From Streptomyces violaceoruber (lineage in GTDB: Bacteria; Actinomycetota; Actinomycetes; Streptomycetales; Streptomycetaceae): 64,000 nt of DNA. The translations under genes were made by a program, and so were the position numbers. The stretch spans positions 1,612,001 through 1,676,000 of the forward strand of contig NZ_CP137734.1 of the NCBI RefSeq assembly GCF_033406955.1, read 5' to 3'. How positions within the stretch are numbered: position 1 is the first letter of the stretch; each line of letters starts with the position of its first letter. Under the pieces are notes generated by a model that was given only the letters and a program-made list of their open reading frames with translations, was not told the origin of the DNA and did not search any database. This document shows, piece after piece, positions 63,491 to 64,000 of the stretch.

Positions 63491-64000
63491 CTAGAAGATG
63501 GAGTTCCAGCCGTCGGAGATCGCGCCCCCGATGTCCCCTGCCACGTCGCCGACCGTGTCCCACGACGTCGTGCCGAAGGTGATCGCCGATCCCACGAGTT
63601 CGTGGCCGATCCGCGAGGCGGTCACGGCCCCGCTCTTGAGGCCCTGGGACGCGTCCTCGAGGATCTGGGACACTCCCTTGATGTCGATCTTCCTCAGGTA
63701 CGGGATCTGCTTGGCGAACTTGAGGCCGCCGCACATGGCGCCGACGGCGAGTCCGCCGACCGACTGGAGGAACGCCTCCGGGCCGTCGGTGAATCCGGTG
63801 ATGACCGCCGAGCCGATGCCCGTGACCCAGGAGATGGTTCCGGCCACGCCGGCGATCGCCTCACCGGCGGGCGGCGGAATGAGGAGGGAGAACGCGGCCA
63901 CGGTTCCGGAGACACCGCTGATGACGTTGAGGACCTGGGCGGTCTTCTGCCAGCCCGAAGCGCCGTCGTCCGAACCGTCACCGCGGGCCGAGTTGACGAC
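63491..64000 (-). CDS. C-terminal part of a large secreted-type protein (runs off the window)
   Basis: The frame is open from base 64000 to the stop at 63491, 169 residues, starting VVNSARGDGSDDGASGWQKT. It contains Gly/Ala/Ile-rich helices (TISWVTGIGSAVITGF, SVGGLAVGAMCGGLKFAKQI) and an aromatic end (DIGGAISDGWNSIF). Such Gly-rich amphipathic helices occur in the C-terminal regions of actinobacterial polymorphic toxins and type VII secretion substrates, but the family cannot be settled from this part. Confidence 0.5.
   Translation of the reverse strand, partial: VVNSARGDGSDDGASGWQKTAQVLNVISGVSGTVAAFSLLIPPPAGEAIAGVAGTISWVTGIGSAVITGFTDGPEAFLQSVGGLAVGAMCGGLKFAKQIPYLRKIDIKGVSQILEDASQGLKSGAVTASRIGHELVGSAITFGTTSWDTVGDVAGDIGGAISDGWNSIF

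Overview
The window is very GC-rich with strong third-position GC, GTG starts, compact operons with ATGA/GTGA overlaps, and Streptomyces-type families: XRE/DUF397 pairs, ECF41 sigma, mycothiol-dependent DinB-like enzyme, MsiK-type sugar ABC importers without their own ATPase, large secreted RHS and LamG proteins. It is a Streptomyces chromosome. From memory only, the ureide genes resemble the S. coelicolor SCO6201-SCO6248 neighbourhood in reverse order.

Layout. 0-3.4 kb: start of a sensor kinase, a flavin reductase, a truncated MFS gene and an SDR. 3.4-9.9 kb: first ureide/glyoxylate block (allantoicase, allantoinase, divergent IclR regulator, MobA-like transferase, malate synthase). 10-16 kb: HipA-like kinase, TetR remnant, an ECF41 sigma factor with its partner oxidoreductase, a transposase scar, a DinB-like enzyme and a WhiJ-like triad (HATPase / XRE / DUF397). 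16-24.5 kb: mannan utilisation (secreted mannanase, LacI regulator, beta-mannosidase, ABC importer). 24.5-33 kb: TOPRIM protein, divergent siderophore synthetase pair, secreted VWA pair, HxlR regulator with aminotransferase, lipoprotein. 33-43.6 kb: a 2183-residue RHS toxin-like protein and a 1261-residue LamG protein. 43.7-46 kb: small enzymes, a deletion scar and a 27-bp tandem repeat. 46-60.4 kb: second purine/ureide/glyoxylate block (two NCS2 permeases, one frameshifted; 8-oxoguanine deaminase; uricase, UraH, UraD; DauR-like regulator; hydroxypyruvate isomerase; tartronate semialdehyde reductase; catalase; glyoxylate carboligase). 60.4-64 kb: zinc-ribbon protein, a protease-like FG-GAP protein with substituted active-site residues, and a partial secreted-type protein.

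How it works together. Purine bases are imported, 8-oxoguanine is deaminated to urate, and urate is taken through 5-hydroxyisourate and OHCU to allantoin, allantoate and ureidoglycolate; glyoxylate is then spent through malate synthase or through carboligase, reductase and isomerase. Catalase can remove the peroxide made by uricase. The two blocks lie about 36 kb apart but are tied together by a shared operator: half-sites TTCC / GGAA / TTCC / RGAA at fixed 11-10-11 bp steps occur upstream of allB-allR, malate synthase, hyi, catalase and gcl. A second palindrome, TTCAACA-N3-TGTTGAA, covers the -35 box of uraD, catalase and malate synthase promoters and also lies upstream of allB. Both are read directly from the sequence; assigning them to the IclR protein and to a second regulator is inference.
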